Shown: piece by piece, positions 27,940-37,013 of the stretch | Position numbering within the stretch: the first letter of the stretch is position 1 | Layout of the letters: each line of letters starts with the position of its first letter | Assembly (NCBI RefSeq): GCF_003574625.1 | Contig: NZ_QNUJ01000011.1 | Location: 62,001 to 126,000, forward strand | Length of the DNA stretch: 64,000 nucleotides | Reading direction: 5' to 3' | Source: Shinella zoogloeoides | GTDB lineage: Bacteria; Pseudomonadota; Alphaproteobacteria; Rhizobiales; Rhizobiaceae | The notes under the pieces: model-generated | Databases searched by the model: none | The model's input: the letters and a program-made list of their open reading frames with translations, nothing else | What the model was told of the DNA's origin: nothing | Made by a program: the position numbers and the translations under genes

Positions 27940-29247
27940 ATGATCCCTCGCTATTCCCGACCGGACATGGTCGCCATCTGGTCGCCCGAAACGAAGTTCC
28001 GCATCTGGTTCGAGATCGAGGCCTATGCCTGCGACGCGCTGGCCGAGCTCGGCGTCATCCCGAAATCGGCCGCGGAGACCATCTGGGAAAAGGGCGGCAA
28101 GGCCGAGTTCGACGTCGCCCGCATCGACGAGATCGAGGCCGTCACCAAGCATGACGTCATCGCCTTCCTGACGCATCTTGCCGAGTTCGTCGGCCCGGAC
28201 AGCCGCTTCGTGCACCAGGGCATGACGTCTTCGGACGTGCTCGACACGACCTTCAACATCCAGCTCGTGCGCGCCGCCGATATCCTGCTTGCCGACATGG
28301 ACCGCGTGCTCGCGGCCCTCAAGGCCCGCGCCTTCGAGCATAAGGACACGATCCGCATCGGCCGCAGCCACGGCATCCATGCCGAGCCGACGACGATGGG
28401 CCTGACGCTCGCCCGCTTCTATGCCGAGATGGATCGCAATCGCGCCCGCCTCGTCGCCGCCCGCGCGGAAATCGCCACCGGCGCGATCTCCGGCGCCGTC
28501 GGCACCTTCGCCAATATCGATCCGCGCGTCGAAGAGCATGTCTGCGCCAAGCTCGGCCTCGTGCCGGAGCCTGTCTCCACGCAGGTCATTCCGCGCGACC
28601 GCCATGCGATGTTCTTCGCCACGCTCGGCGTCATCGCCTCGTCCATCGAGAACGTCGCCATCGAAATCCGCCACATGCAGCGCACGGAAGTCCTGGAGGC
28701 CGAAGAGTTCTTCTCGCCGGGCCAGAAGGGTTCCTCCGCCATGCCGCACAAGCGCAACCCGGTGCTGACCGAGAACCTGACGGGCCTTGCCCGCCTCGTG
28801 CGCATGGCCGTCACGCCCGCCATGGAGAATGTGGCGCTGTGGCACGAGCGCGACATTTCGCATTCCAGCGTCGAGCGCGGCATCGGCCCGGACACGACGA
28901 TCACCCTCGACTTCGCGCTGAACCGCCTAGCCGGCGTCATCGAGAAGCTGGTGATCTACCCGGAGAACATGCTGAAGAATCTCAACAAGTTCCGCGGGCT
29001 CGTTCACTCGCAGCGCGTCCTGCTTGCCCTTACGCAAGCCGGGGTCTCGCGCGAGGATGCCTACCGCCTCGTGCAGCGCAACGCCATGAAGGTATGGGAA
29101 CAAGGCAAGGACTTCCTCGAGGAGCTTCTGGCGGACGGCGAAGTGCGCGCCGCCCTTTCCGAAGAGGCGATCCGCGAAAAGTTCGACCTCGGCTACCACA
29201 CCAAGCATGTCGACACGATCTTCCGCCGCGTCTTCGGCACGGTCTAA
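27940..29247 (+). CDS. purB: Adenylosuccinate lyase
   Basis: 435-residue fumarase/aspartase-superfamily enzyme catalysing two steps of purine synthesis (SAICAR to AICAR, adenylosuccinate to AMP). Motifs: HQGMTSSDVLDT, GRSHGIHAEPTT and the signature GSSAMPHKRNP near residue 267 with the catalytic mobile-loop Ser. ATG at 27940 has AAGGAAAG upstream. It is apart from the other pur genes at 34-41 kb but on the same strand. Confidence 0.98.
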   Translation: MIPRYSRPDMVAIWSPETKFRIWFEIEAYACDALAELGVIPKSAAETIWEKGGKAEFDVARIDEIEAVTKHDVIAFLTHLAEFVGPDSRFVHQGMTSSDVLDTTFNIQLVRAADILLADMDRVLAALKARAFEHKDTIRIGRSHGIHAEPTTMGLTLARFYAEMDRNRARLVAARAEIATGAISGAVGTFANIDPRVEEHVCAKLGLVPEPVSTQVIPRDRHAMFFATLGVIASSIENVAIEIRHMQRTEVLEAEEFFSPGQKGSSAMPHKRNPVLTENLTGLARLVRMAVTPAMENVALWHERDISHSSVERGIGPDTTITLDFALNRLAGVIEKLVIYPENMLKNLNKFRGLVHSQRVLLALTQAGVSREDAYRLVQRNAMKVWEQGKDFLEELLADGEVRAALSEEAIREKFDLGYHTKHVDTIFRRVFGTV

Positions 29248-29258
29248 GGTCTGAAAAG

Positions 29259-29283
29259 GCGATGGCGCCAATGGCGCCATCGC
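29259..29283 (-). terminator. Hairpin/terminator between purB and the DUF2189 gene
   Basis: Perfect 11-bp inverted repeat GCGATGGCGCC/GGCGCCATCGC with a 3-nt loop. On the minus strand it is followed by CTTTTC, so it more likely ends the DUF2189 transcript; on the plus side the tail is C-rich, so it would be a weak terminator for purB. Confidence 0.6.
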
Positions 29284-29342
29284 TCCCCTCTGGCGGGCGG
29301 TCTTGCACTCTCCTCCTGGCGCTTCCGCCCGCGAAACGTTCC

Positions 29343-30143
29343 CTATCCCTCGTCGACGACAATCTTCCTGTAGAGATGCCAGGTGGCATGGCCGAGGATC
29401 GGCATGATCACGGCAAGCCCGACGAAGAGCGGGATCGAGCCAATGATCAGCAGCGCCGCGACGATCAGGCCCCAGCAGGCGATCGGCACGGGATTGACCA
29501 GCGTCGCGCGCAGCGACGTCTCGACGGCTGCGACCGCCCCGACATCCCGGTCGAGCAGCATCGGAAAGGCGATGACGGTGGTCGCCAGCACGACCAGCGC
29601 GAAGCAGAAACCGATGGTATTGCCGGCCAGCATCAGGAGCAGCCCGTTCTCGGAATCGAAGACGGAGGCGAGGAACAGCGACAGCGAGCGCGGCGGCTCC
29701 GGCCCGTAAAGGCTGGTATAGAGCATCTGCGCGAAGACAAGCCATGCCACGAAGAGCACCATCAGCATCGCACCCAGGGCGAGGATCGACGGCAGGGCCG
29801 GCGAATGGCGAACCTCCAGCGCATGCAGCCAGGACGCATCCATGCCGCGCTCGCGCCGACGGCTGATCTCGTAGAGGCCGATGGCGAAGAACGGCCCGAG
29901 CAGCGCGAAGCCCGCCACCAGCGGAAAGATCAGCGGCAACATGTTGGCCCCGGAACTCCAGGTGACGAGCACCACGCCGCAGATCGGATAGATGAGACTG
30001 AGGAAGACGTAATGCGACGGCTTGGCGCGAAAATCGTCGAAGCCGCGCATGAGCGCATCCCGGATATCGGTGAGGCCGATCCGCCGGATTGCCGGATGGG
30101 CGACCATCTCGCCGGGGCCGGCCATGACATGAAAGCTCGCCAT
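29343..30143 (-). CDS. DUF2189 integral membrane protein
   Basis: 266-residue inner-membrane protein with about six hydrophobic segments (including HYVFLSLIYPICGVVLVTW, MLPLIFPLVAGFALLGPFFAIGLYE and ALGAMLMVLFVAWLVFAQ). It matches the DUF2189 (COG5473) family. No enzymatic motif is evident. The ATG at 30143 is chosen over the longer frame because AAGGAGGA stands 5 nt before it. Convergent with purB. Confidence 0.85.
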   Translation of the reverse strand: MASFHVMAGPGEMVAHPAIRRIGLTDIRDALMRGFDDFRAKPSHYVFLSLIYPICGVVLVTWSSGANMLPLIFPLVAGFALLGPFFAIGLYEISRRRERGMDASWLHALEVRHSPALPSILALGAMLMVLFVAWLVFAQMLYTSLYGPEPPRSLSLFLASVFDSENGLLLMLAGNTIGFCFALVVLATTVIAFPMLLDRDVGAVAAVETSLRATLVNPVPIACWGLIVAALLIIGSIPLFVGLAVIMPILGHATWHLYRKIVVDEG

Positions 30144-30313
30144 GATACTCCTCCTTGCCGGTTGGAAACCGTCAATGGCGCACCAAGTGGAGGGCAATCG
30201 TCCGCCACCACGGCAGGCCGTGACTGGCATTGAAGACCGCGAATCATACACCCGGAGGGCCGATTTGTCCCGCCCCCTTGACTTCAGCACTTCGTGAACG
30301 CACATCCGGGCGC

Positions 30314-30874
30314 ATGAAAGTCTCGGAAGCAGATATCCTCATCGTCCCCGGATACAGCAATTCCGGCCCCGACCACTGGCAGAGCCGCTGGCAATCGAAA
30401 CTCTCGACGGCGCGCCGCGTGGAGCAGGCCGAATGGGCAAAGCCCGTGCGCGAGGACTGGGTGCGGCGCGTGGTCGAGGACGTCGCGGCGGCCACGAAGC
30501 CCGTCGTCATCGTCGCCCATTCGCTCGGCGTTGCCAGCGCCATCCATGCCGTGCCGCATCTCGGCGACAAGGTCGCCGGCGCCTTCCTCGTCGCGCCGCC
30601 CGATGTCGCCAATCCCGATATCCGGCCGAAGCACTTCATGAGCTTCGGGCCCTATCCGCGCGATCCGCTGCCCTTCCCCTCGCTCGTCGTCGCCAGCCGC
30701 AACGATCCGTTCGGCACCTACGAACACGCCGACGACATTGCCGCCGCCTGGGGCTCGCTTCTGCTCGACGCCGGCGAATCCGGCCATATCAACGCGGAAT
30801 CCGGCCACGGCCCCTGGCCGGAGGGAACGATGGTCTTCGCCCAGTTCCTCAGCCGTCTCAAGGCGCCGGCCTGA
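30314..30874 (+). CDS. RBBP9/YdeN-type serine hydrolase
   Basis: 186-residue small alpha/beta hydrolase: VPGYSNSGPDHWQSRW near the N-terminus, nucleophile in VAHSLGVASA, acid in VVASRNDPFGTYEHA, and His in GHINAESGHGPW, a full triad in the RBBP9 (PF06821) pattern. The physiological substrate is unknown for the bacterial family. ATG at 30314 begins the homology. Upstream is the divergent DUF2189 gene; downstream, 90 nt away, is the GGDEF-EAL gene. Confidence 0.88.
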   Translation: MKVSEADILIVPGYSNSGPDHWQSRWQSKLSTARRVEQAEWAKPVREDWVRRVVEDVAAATKPVVIVAHSLGVASAIHAVPHLGDKVAGAFLVAPPDVANPDIRPKHFMSFGPYPRDPLPFPSLVVASRNDPFGTYEHADDIAAAWGSLLLDAGESGHINAESGHGPWPEGTMVFAQFLSRLKAPA

Positions 30875-30964
30875 CCGGCCGGGGCCCTCATTTCATCATT
30901 AAGAGGAATTTCATAGAAATCCTGCACGCTGCCGGCTGTTGAGTTCATTGCAGGCGCCGCGTTT

Positions 30965-33571
30965 ATGGCCAAACCTTCCGGTTCGACCTCCATTGCCGTG
31001 CGGGAAGCGGAGCACGAATCGTTCTACCGCCGCCTGTTCGACCGTTCCGGTTTCGGCTTCGCCGCGCTCGATGGCGAAGGCCGCATCGTGGATGCGAATG
31101 CCGTGCTGCTCAAGGCGCTCGGCGTTGCCTCCTTCTCCGCACTCACGACCTTCAAGGCTGCCGTCTCGCCCAAGGACCGCGCCATTCTGCCGCTCGCCAT
31201 GCGCGCGCCGATGGCCGAGCAGTCGCCATGGGAAATCCGCCTCCAGCGCGCGGATGGCGCGGAATTCTGGGTTCTGGCCTCCTTCATCGCACCGCCAGTC
31301 AATCCCGGCGAAGATGCTTCGCCGGCCCTGATCGTCCAGATCGTCGACATCGACGAGCGCAAACGCAACGCGCTGGAACTGGCCGAGCGGGAAAGCCGCT
31401 GGAACCACGCTCTCGAATCCGCCGGACAGGGTGTCTGGGACCATGATTTCGCTCGCGGCGACCTGTTCTATTCCCGCCAGTGGCGCACGATCCGCGGCCT
31501 TCAGCCGGACGACCCGATCGAGGGTAACCTCGATGCGTGGATCGATTCCGTCCATCCCGACGACCGGGCCCATGTGCTCGCGCAGATCGCAAGGCAGGAG
31601 AGCGGCGAAGCGCCGTTCAACGTCTTCAGCTATCGCGAGAAGCACAAGGACGGGCGCTGGATCTGGATCGAAAGCCGTGGCGCGGTGGTCGAATACGATG
31701 ACGACGGCAAACCGAGCCGCATTGCCGGCACCGACACGGACATTACCGAGCGCAAGGAGGCGGAAGAGCGCCTCGCCCAGATGTCCCGCCGGCTGGAGCT
31801 GGCGCTCGACGTTTCGCGCATCGGCGTTTTCGAGGTCAACCTGCGCACGGGCGAGGTGCGCTGGGACGACCGGATGATCGAAATGTACGGGCTCACCGAG
31901 GCGCCAGACGGCACCACCTGGGAACGCGCTGTGCATCCCGGGGACAAGCGCAAGGCCACCGCCAAGGTGCGCGACGGTATCTTCCACAGCCGGGATTTCT
32001 CCAACGAGTTCCGCATCATCCGCGGCGACGGCGAGATCCGCCACATCCGCGGGCGGGCCGCGCCCTATCTCGACGGCACCGGCGTGCCGCGCCTCATCGG
32101 CGCGAACTGGGACGTGACCGACGACGTGCTGCTGCAGGAGGAGCTGAAGCACGCCAAGGAGCTTGCCGAAGCCCACAATGACGAACTGGAAGCGGCGCGG
32201 GCGCGCATCGAATACACCGCCCTGCACGACCACCTGACCGGGCTTCCGAACCGGCGCTACCTGGATGCGGCCATCGAGGAGGCGGCGGAGGCGGCGCGCC
32301 GGTCCGGCAGCCGGCTTGCCGTGCTGCATATCGACCTCGACCGCTTCAAGGAAATCAACGACACGCTCGGCCACCTTGCCGGTGACGAAATGCTCATACA
32401 CGCCGCGAAGGTACTGGGCGAACTGAAGGGAGACGGCGACTTCGTCGCGCGGATCGGCGGTGACGAATTCGTCTTCCTTTCCAGCGCCTCATCCGGGCGG
32501 AACCTCGCAGTGCTTGCCGAGGCGATCGTCGAGGCGATGCGCAAGCCCGTTACCTTCAACGGCCATATCTGCCGCTTCGGCGCCAGCGTCGGCATCGCCA
32601 GCCAGTCGGGCGCGGCCGTCGACGCCAAGCAACTCCTCGTCAATGCCGACCTTGCGCTCTACCGCGCCAAGAACCGCGGCCGCAGCCGGCACGAGTTCTT
32701 CACCAGCGATTTCCAGGCACAGATCATCGTCAAGAAGCAGACGGCCGACGATATCCTCTCCGGCATCGAGCAGCGCCGCTTCCTTCCCTGGTACCAGCCG
32801 CAATTCTCGGCCCGCACGCTGGACATGACCGGCGTCGAGACGCTGGCCCGCTGGGATCATCCGACGCGCGGCATCCTTACGCCGGACACCTTCCTGAAGA
32901 TCGCCGAGGATCTCGACTGCGTGGCGATGATCGACCGCATCGTGCTGGAACGGTCGCTTGCCGATTTCGCGGAATGGCAGTCCATGGGGCTCGGCATCGG
33001 CAAGATTTCGGCGAACGTTTCCTCCAAGCGCCTGCACGACCCGGAGCTCGCCCGCTCGTTGCAGATGCTGGACATCCCTCCAAAATCGCTGTCATTCGAG
33101 CTTCTGGAATCGATCTTCCTCGATGACTGCGACCGCACGGTGCTGGAAAACCTCGCCGAGATGCGCAGGCTCGGCATCGATATCGAGATCGACGACTTCG
33201 GCACGGGCCACGCCTCCATCATCAGCCTGATGAAGCTGCGTCCGCGGCGCCTGAAGATCGACCGGCAGCTCGTCAAGCCGGTCGCGCGCTCGCCCGGCCA
33301 GCGCAAGCTCGTCGGCACCATCATCGAGATCGGCCGCTCGCTGAATATCGAGGTGGTGGCCGAAGGTGTCGAGACGGCCGCCCATGTCGCCGTCATGCGC
33401 GACCTCGGCTGTGATATCCTGCAGGGCTACGCCCTCGCCCGCCCGATGCCGGCATCGGCGCTCCCCGCCTTCGTGGAGCGCCAGGAATGGCGCGCGAATG
33501 CCGGCTCCGCGCGCGACCTGCAGAACGAGATCCGCCGCGCCGTTACCCGCCAGAGCGTTTCCGGACGCTAA
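30965..33571 (+). CDS. PAS-PAS-PAS-GGDEF-EAL c-di-GMP turnover protein
   Basis: 868-residue cytoplasmic sensor without clear TM helices. Three PAS-like domains lie at about 20-135, 140-265 and 270-395, the latter two with PAC-type ends (GTDTDITERK, GANWDVTDD). A coiled linker follows, then GGDEF with intact GGDEF at 498-502, and an EAL domain whose signature is ETL at 625-627 with SFELLES and DDFGTGHAS conserved. Both activities are possible. No RxxD I-site is seen. The last seven residues and the stop lie inside a degenerate RIME-like repeat half (33552-33601). Confidence 0.93.
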   Translation: MAKPSGSTSIAVREAEHESFYRRLFDRSGFGFAALDGEGRIVDANAVLLKALGVASFSALTTFKAAVSPKDRAILPLAMRAPMAEQSPWEIRLQRADGAEFWVLASFIAPPVNPGEDASPALIVQIVDIDERKRNALELAERESRWNHALESAGQGVWDHDFARGDLFYSRQWRTIRGLQPDDPIEGNLDAWIDSVHPDDRAHVLAQIARQESGEAPFNVFSYREKHKDGRWIWIESRGAVVEYDDDGKPSRIAGTDTDITERKEAEERLAQMSRRLELALDVSRIGVFEVNLRTGEVRWDDRMIEMYGLTEAPDGTTWERAVHPGDKRKATAKVRDGIFHSRDFSNEFRIIRGDGEIRHIRGRAAPYLDGTGVPRLIGANWDVTDDVLLQEELKHAKELAEAHNDELEAARARIEYTALHDHLTGLPNRRYLDAAIEEAAEAARRSGSRLAVLHIDLDRFKEINDTLGHLAGDEMLIHAAKVLGELKGDGDFVARIGGDEFVFLSSASSGRNLAVLAEAIVEAMRKPVTFNGHICRFGASVGIASQSGAAVDAKQLLVNADLALYRAKNRGRSRHEFFTSDFQAQIIVKKQTADDILSGIEQRRFLPWYQPQFSARTLDMTGVETLARWDHPTRGILTPDTFLKIAEDLDCVAMIDRIVLERSLADFAEWQSMGLGIGKISANVSSKRLHDPELARSLQMLDIPPKSLSFELLESIFLDDCDRTVLENLAEMRRLGIDIEIDDFGTGHASIISLMKLRPRRLKIDRQLVKPVARSPGQRKLVGTIIEIGRSLNIEVVAEGVETAAHVAVMRDLGCDILQGYALARPMPASALPAFVERQEWRANAGSARDLQNEIRRAVTRQSVSGR

Positions 33572-33601
33572 ACCGCTTCGCGCTTTTGCTGGAAATACTC
33601 A
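33552..33601. repeat. Degenerate half of a RIME-like intergenic repeat
   Basis: About 50 nt resembling the second half of the repeat at 50250-50351. For example, AACCGCTTCGCGCTTTTGCT corresponds there to AACCGCTGCGCACTTTTTCT. The ends AGAGCGTTTCC and GGAAATACTCA form an imperfect inverted repeat. It supplies the last codons and stop of the upstream GGDEF-EAL gene. Confidence 0.5.
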
Positions 33602-33609
33602 GGAAACGC

Positions 33610-33638
33610 AAAAGCCGCCCGGCATGCCGGACGGCTTT
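33610..33638 (-). terminator. Terminator of the DUF1476 gene
   Basis: Nearly perfect palindrome AAAAGCCGCCCGGCA/TGCCGGACGGCTTT with one mismatch, 20 nt beyond the DUF1476 stop. On the minus strand the stem is followed by TTTTGCGTTT. Confidence 0.75.
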
Positions 33639-33658
33639 CGAAAACGCGCGAGCGCCGT

Positions 33659-33979
33659 TCAGTTCGCTTCGAGCTGCGAAATGGCGACCGCCAGAAGCTC
33701 GATCATCTGCACGCGGATTTCATCTTCGGTGCGGGCAACGCCGGCCGCATCGAAATCGGCCTTGACCTTGCGCACGACATCCTCGTGGCCGACTTCCTCG
33801 AAGTCCGCGGCCACGACTTCCTTGGCATAGGCTTCCGCCGCTTCGCCGGTCTTGCCGAGCAGGCCGGCAGCCCACAGGCCGACGAGCTTGTTGCGGCGCG
33901 CTTCGGCCTTGAAGCGAAGTTCCTCGTCCAGTGCAAACTTGGCCTCGAAGGCCTTTTCCCGATCTTGTATGCCGCTCAT
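33659..33979 (-). CDS. DUF1476 protein, F1-ATPase zeta-subunit type
   Basis: 106-residue all-helical protein of the DUF1476 family (IQDREKAFEAKFALDEELRFKAEARRNKLVGLWAA). The Paracoccus member of this family is the zeta subunit, which blocks reverse rotation of F1-ATPase through its N-terminus. The same N-terminal inhibitory-type segment is present here, but whether rhizobial homologues inhibit as strongly is debated. ATG at 33979 has GGGAGA at 5-nt spacing. Divergent from purC. Confidence 0.88.
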   Translation of the reverse strand: MSGIQDREKAFEAKFALDEELRFKAEARRNKLVGLWAAGLLGKTGEAAEAYAKEVVAADFEEVGHEDVVRKVKADFDAAGVARTEDEIRVQMIELLAVAISQLEAN

Positions 33980-34063
33980 ATGTGTCTCCCGTAGATTTTC
34001 TGACCCGTGAGGCCTGACGATCATAAATCAAAACCCCGGCCGATATACAAGAGGAGCTTCCGC

Positions 34064-34094
34064 ATCCCCCGGCAAAGGCCGGAAAACGGGGGAT
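34064..34094 (+). other. Branched hairpin upstream of purC
   Basis: ATCCCCCG and CGGGGGAT pair perfectly around an inner CCGGC/GCCGG hairpin, 100 nt before the purC ATG. It could be an RNA structure in the leader or a protein site. It does not resemble the purine riboswitch core. Confidence 0.3.
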
Positions 34095-34193
34095 CGGGCG
34101 TCTCGGCGATTGTGAAACCGCGGCATTTCGTTTATGGGAGCCCGAAAGAAAGACACCTGCGCGGCCCAATCGCGCCAACAAAGAGAAAACTCC

Positions 34194-34958
34194 ATGAACC
34201 GTCGCCGCCGTATCTACGAGGGCAAGGCCAAGATTCTCTATGAGGGTCCGGAGCCGGGCACGCTGATCCAGTTCTTCAAGGACGATGCGACCGCCTTCAA
34301 CAAGAAGAAGCACGATGTCATCGACGGCAAGGGCGTGCTCAACAACCGGATTTCCGAGTACCTCTTCACGCAGCTGAACAAGATGGGCATTCCCACCCAT
34401 TTCATTCGCCGCCTCAACATGCGTGAGCAGCTGATCAAGGAAGTCGAGATCATCCCGCTTGAGGTCGTCGTGCGCAACGTCGCCGCCGGCTCGCTCTCCA
34501 AGCGCCTCGGCATCGAGGAAGGCACCGTCCTGCCGCGCTCGATCATCGAATTCTACTTCAAGGCCGATGCCCTGGAGGACCCGATGGTCTCCGAGGAGCA
34601 CATCACGGCCTTCGGCTGGGCAAGCCCCCAGGAACTCGACGACATCATGGCGCTCGCCATTCGCGTCAACGACTTCCTCTCCGGCCTCTTCCTCGGCGTC
34701 GGCATCCAGCTCGTCGATTTCAAGATCGAATGCGGCCGCCTCTACGAGGGCGACATGATGCGCATCATCATCGCCGACGAGATTTCGCCCGACAGCTGCC
34801 GCCTCTGGGACATCGCCACCCAGGAGAAGATGGACAAGGACCGTTTCCGCCGCGACATGGGCGGCCTCGTGGAAGCCTACCAGGAAGTGGCCCGCCGCCT
34901 CGGCATCATCAACGAGAACGAGCCCGTGCGCGGCACCGGCCCGGTTCTGGTGAAGTAA
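34194..34958 (+). CDS. purC: Phosphoribosylaminoimidazole-succinocarboxamide synthase
   Basis: 254-residue SAICAR synthetase joining CAIR and aspartate with ATP. Motifs: [15 protein letters not shown] at the N-terminus, [35 protein letters not shown] and [18 protein letters not shown] at 34194 fits the family start; the open frame upstream is not coding. First gene of purC-purS-(small gene)-purQ, with gaps of 28 and 20 nt and then a 4-nt overlap. Confidence 0.98.
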   Translation: MNRRRRIYEGKAKILYEGPEPGTLIQFFKDDATAFNKKKHDVIDGKGVLNNRISEYLFTQLNKMGIPTHFIRRLNMREQLIKEVEIIPLEVVVRNVAAGSLSKRLGIEEGTVLPRSIIEFYFKADALEDPMVSEEHITAFGWASPQELDDIMALAIRVNDFLSGLFLGVGIQLVDFKIECGRLYEGDMMRIIIADEISPDSCRLWDIATQEKMDKDRFRRDMGGLVEAYQEVARRLGIINENEPVRGTGPVLVK

Positions 34959-34986
34959 CACGTCTCCCAAGGATGGAACGAAAGAC

Positions 34987-35229
34987 ATGATCAAGGCACG
35001 CGTAACGGTTACGCTCAAGAACGGTGTTCTCGACCCGCAGGGCAAGGCCATCGAAGGCGCCCTCGGCAGCCTCGGCTTCGACGGCGTCGGCCAGGTCCGC
35101 CAGGGCAAGGTCTTCGACCTGGAGCTCCAGACCGTAGACCGCGCCAAGGCCGAAGCCGACCTTAAGGCCATGTGCGACAAGCTTCTGGCCAACACGGTAA
35201 TCGAGAACTATACTATCGCCCTCGCCTGA
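34987..35229 (+). CDS. purS: FGAM synthase subunit PurS
   Basis: 80-residue subunit that bridges small PurL and PurQ in the three-part formylglycinamidine ribonucleotide synthase. Typical sequence: IKARVTVTLKNGVLDPQGKAIEGAL, then VRQGKVFDLEL, ending NTVIENYTIALA. Its presence agrees with the short (739-residue) PurL at 38.5 kb, which lacks the fused PurS and PurQ domains. Confidence 0.97.
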   Translation: MIKARVTVTLKNGVLDPQGKAIEGALGSLGFDGVGQVRQGKVFDLELQTVDRAKAEADLKAMCDKLLANTVIENYTIALA

Positions 35230-35249
35230 CGGTTGAAGGGAGATGAAGA

Positions 35250-35507
35250 ATGGCAGAAGTGACGAACGAGCTGCTGTACGAAGTGCTGAAAAGCATCCAT
35301 TCCCGAATGGACAAACTGGATACCGGGCTTTCCGATCTTCGCAGTGAGATGATCACGATGCGGGGAGCGCTCGTGACAGTGCAGCAAGACGTTCACCACA
35401 TCTATTCGCGCCTGGACCGCGTGGACCAGCGTCTCGACCGTATCGAAAACCGCCTCGAACTGCGTGAACTCGCCGAGGCCCAGGCAAGGTTTGAAGCACA
35501 CCCATGA
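35250..35507 (+). CDS. Small coiled-coil protein between purS and purQ
   Basis: 85 residues, unrecognised function. Strongly helical with heptad-like repeats ([38 protein letters not shown]), so probably an oligomeric coiled coil. ATG has GAAGGGAG upstream (35234-35241). Its TGA overlaps the purQ ATG (ATGA, 4 nt), so it is translated within the purine operon and may couple purQ translation. Codon use is like its neighbours. It could be a structural accessory of purine enzymes, but nothing in the sequence shows this. Confidence 0.75.
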   Translation: MAEVTNELLYEVLKSIHSRMDKLDTGLSDLRSEMITMRGALVTVQQDVHHIYSRLDRVDQRLDRIENRLELRELAEAQARFEAHP

Positions 35508-36175
35508 AATCCGCCGTCGTCCAACTCCCCGGCCTCAACCGCGACCGCGACATGATCGCTGCGCTGACCAAGATTTCCGGCAAGGCGCCGGTGACCGTCT
35601 GGCAGACCGAAACGGACCTGCCGGATGTCGACCTCATCGTCATTCCGGGCGGCTTCTCCTACGGCGACTATCTTCGCTGCGGTGCCATCGCCGCCCGCAT
35701 GCCGATCATGCAGGCTATCAAGGCGAAGGCCGAGGCCGGCGTGAAGGTGCTGGGCGTATGCAACGGCTTCCAGATCCTGCTCGAAGCGGGCCTCCTGCCG
35801 GGCGCGCTGATGCGCAATGCCTCGCTGAAATTCGTCTGCCGCGAAGTGAAGCTGGAAGTCGCCAACGCTGACACCGACTTCACCCGCGCCTATGAAAAGG
35901 GCCAGATCATCCGCTGCCCGGTCGCCCATCACGATGGCAACTATTTCGCCGACGCCGAGACGCTCGCCAAGGTCGAAGGTAACGGCCAGGTCGTCTTCCG
36001 CTATGCCGAAGGCACCAACCCGAACGGTTCGATCAACGACATTGCCGGTGTGATGAACGAAAAGGGCAACGTGCTCGGCCTGATGCCGCATCCGGAAAAC
36101 CTCATCGAGGCCGCCCATGGCGGTTCCGACGGCCGTGGGCTCTTCGCATCGGTTCTCGACGTCATCGCGGCCTGA
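35504..36175 (+). CDS. purQ: FGAM synthase glutaminase subunit PurQ
   Basis: 223-residue class I glutamine amidotransferase delivering ammonia to PurL. Nucleophile cysteine in GVCNGFQIL near residue 86, oxyanion [11 protein letters not shown], and the His-Glu pair in [10 protein letters not shown] near the C-terminus. The start overlaps the small coiled-coil gene by 4 nt. Downstream, purL is separated by a lipoprotein gene, DUF1127 and a MocR regulator. Confidence 0.98.
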   Translation: MKSAVVQLPGLNRDRDMIAALTKISGKAPVTVWQTETDLPDVDLIVIPGGFSYGDYLRCGAIAARMPIMQAIKAKAEAGVKVLGVCNGFQILLEAGLLPGALMRNASLKFVCREVKLEVANADTDFTRAYEKGQIIRCPVAHHDGNYFADAETLAKVEGNGQVVFRYAEGTNPNGSINDIAGVMNEKGNVLGLMPHPENLIEAAHGGSDGRGLFASVLDVIAA

Positions 36176-36304
36176 GGCAACCTGACGAAACCTGCCGGAC
36201 ACGGGCGCCGAAAAGCCCCGATCCGCCGGCTTCATACGGTTTCGTCAGCCTCTCTTAACCGGCCCTTGCTATCAAGGCGCATGTTCGCTCCCGAAAGGTC
36301 TTCC

Positions 36305-36697
36305 ATGCGCCCTCTCCTCTCCGCCAAGCTCCTCCTGCCGCTCGTCGCCGCTGCGGCCATGGCCGGCTGCCAGGCGAAGACCCCGGCGCCGAAGGCCGAC
36401 AATCGCGCCCTTCCGATGATGGAGCGGGTCGCGCTCGGCGCGAATAGCTGCTGGTTCAAGTCTGGCGATCCGGCCTTCAAGGCCTATCGCCTCGCGCCGG
36501 AGCTGAATTCCTTCTCCGGCCGCCCGCGCATCTTGGTCGTCCACCGCAATTCGCCGGAAGCCCGGCCGCTGCTCGTCGTGCAGGCTGAAGGAAGCCCCGC
36601 CAAGCTCGACGCATTCGGCCCGCTGATGGGCGAAGCCGTCGGTCCGCGCATCGCGACCGACGTCAAGCGCTGGGCCGGCGGCGGCAAGGGCTGCTGA
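36305..36697 (+). CDS. Predicted lipoprotein
   Basis: 130 residues. Signal peptide MRPLLSAKLLLPLVAAAAMAGC with a lipobox-like AMAGC, so lipid attachment at C22 is expected. The mature part is short and basic-neutral with two further cysteines (NSCWFKSGDPAFKAYRL and the C-terminal GKGC) that could pair. No recognised domain; similar small lipoproteins occur in Rhizobiales. ATG at 36305 chosen because the signal peptide begins there; the frame is open 13 codons earlier. Confidence 0.7.
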   Translation: MRPLLSAKLLLPLVAAAAMAGCQAKTPAPKADNRALPMMERVALGANSCWFKSGDPAFKAYRLAPELNSFSGRPRILVVHRNSPEARPLLVVQAEGSPAKLDAFGPLMGEAVGPRIATDVKRWAGGGKGC

Positions 36698-36702
36698 CGG
36701 GA

Positions 36703-36918
36703 TCAATCCCAGAAATAGGACTTTCCGGCCTCACGCCGGGCTTCGCTGCGGGTGAGCCCGACATCGCGAAGCTGCTCGTCCGTCAGTTCCAGCAGCGCAT
36801 AACGCGTGTGTCGCCTGATACGCCATGCCTGATAGACGCGCCATGCGCGACGAAGGATCACGCGGAACGCGCCGCGCGACTTTAGCTCCGTGCCGGCGTA
36901 AAATGTCTCAATTGCCAT
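36703..36918 (-). CDS. DUF1127 (YjiS-like) small protein
   Basis: 71-residue basic protein with a C-terminal DUF1127 domain (AWRIRRHTRYALLELTDEQLRDVGLTRSEARREAGKSYFW). DUF1127 proteins are small Arg-rich proteins common in alphaproteobacteria; some bind RNA or alter sRNA turnover, phosphate/carbon metabolism or stress responses. ATG at 36918 has AGGAGA 7 nt upstream. Divergent from the MocR-type regulator, with a TGTCAC-N8-GTGACA palindrome between them. Confidence 0.87.
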   Translation of the reverse strand: MAIETFYAGTELKSRGAFRVILRRAWRVYQAWRIRRHTRYALLELTDEQLRDVGLTRSEARREAGKSYFWD

Positions 36919-36935
36919 CACTGCATCTCCTGAAA

Positions 36936-36955
36936 TGTCACCGGAAATAGTGACA
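36936..36955. promoter_or_regulatory. Candidate operator TGTCAC-N8-GTGACA
   Basis: Perfect 6-bp inverted repeat with an 8-nt spacer between the divergent DUF1127 gene and the MocR-type regulator, immediately upstream of the DUF1127 ribosome site. Possibly an autoregulatory site of the MocR protein (inference). A plus-strand TTGACT...TATAAG pair with a short 15-nt spacer lies at 36977-37003. Confidence 0.4.
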
Positions 36956-37013
36956 ATCGGCAAAGACAGAGATGAATTGACTCACAAAACGGTGCAATAT
37001 AAGAATTGCCACC

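Noticed and set aside
34020-34193. Possible purine riboswitch before purC
   Set aside because: Only a GC-rich branched hairpin is present; the conserved three-way-junction core of purine riboswitches is not there.
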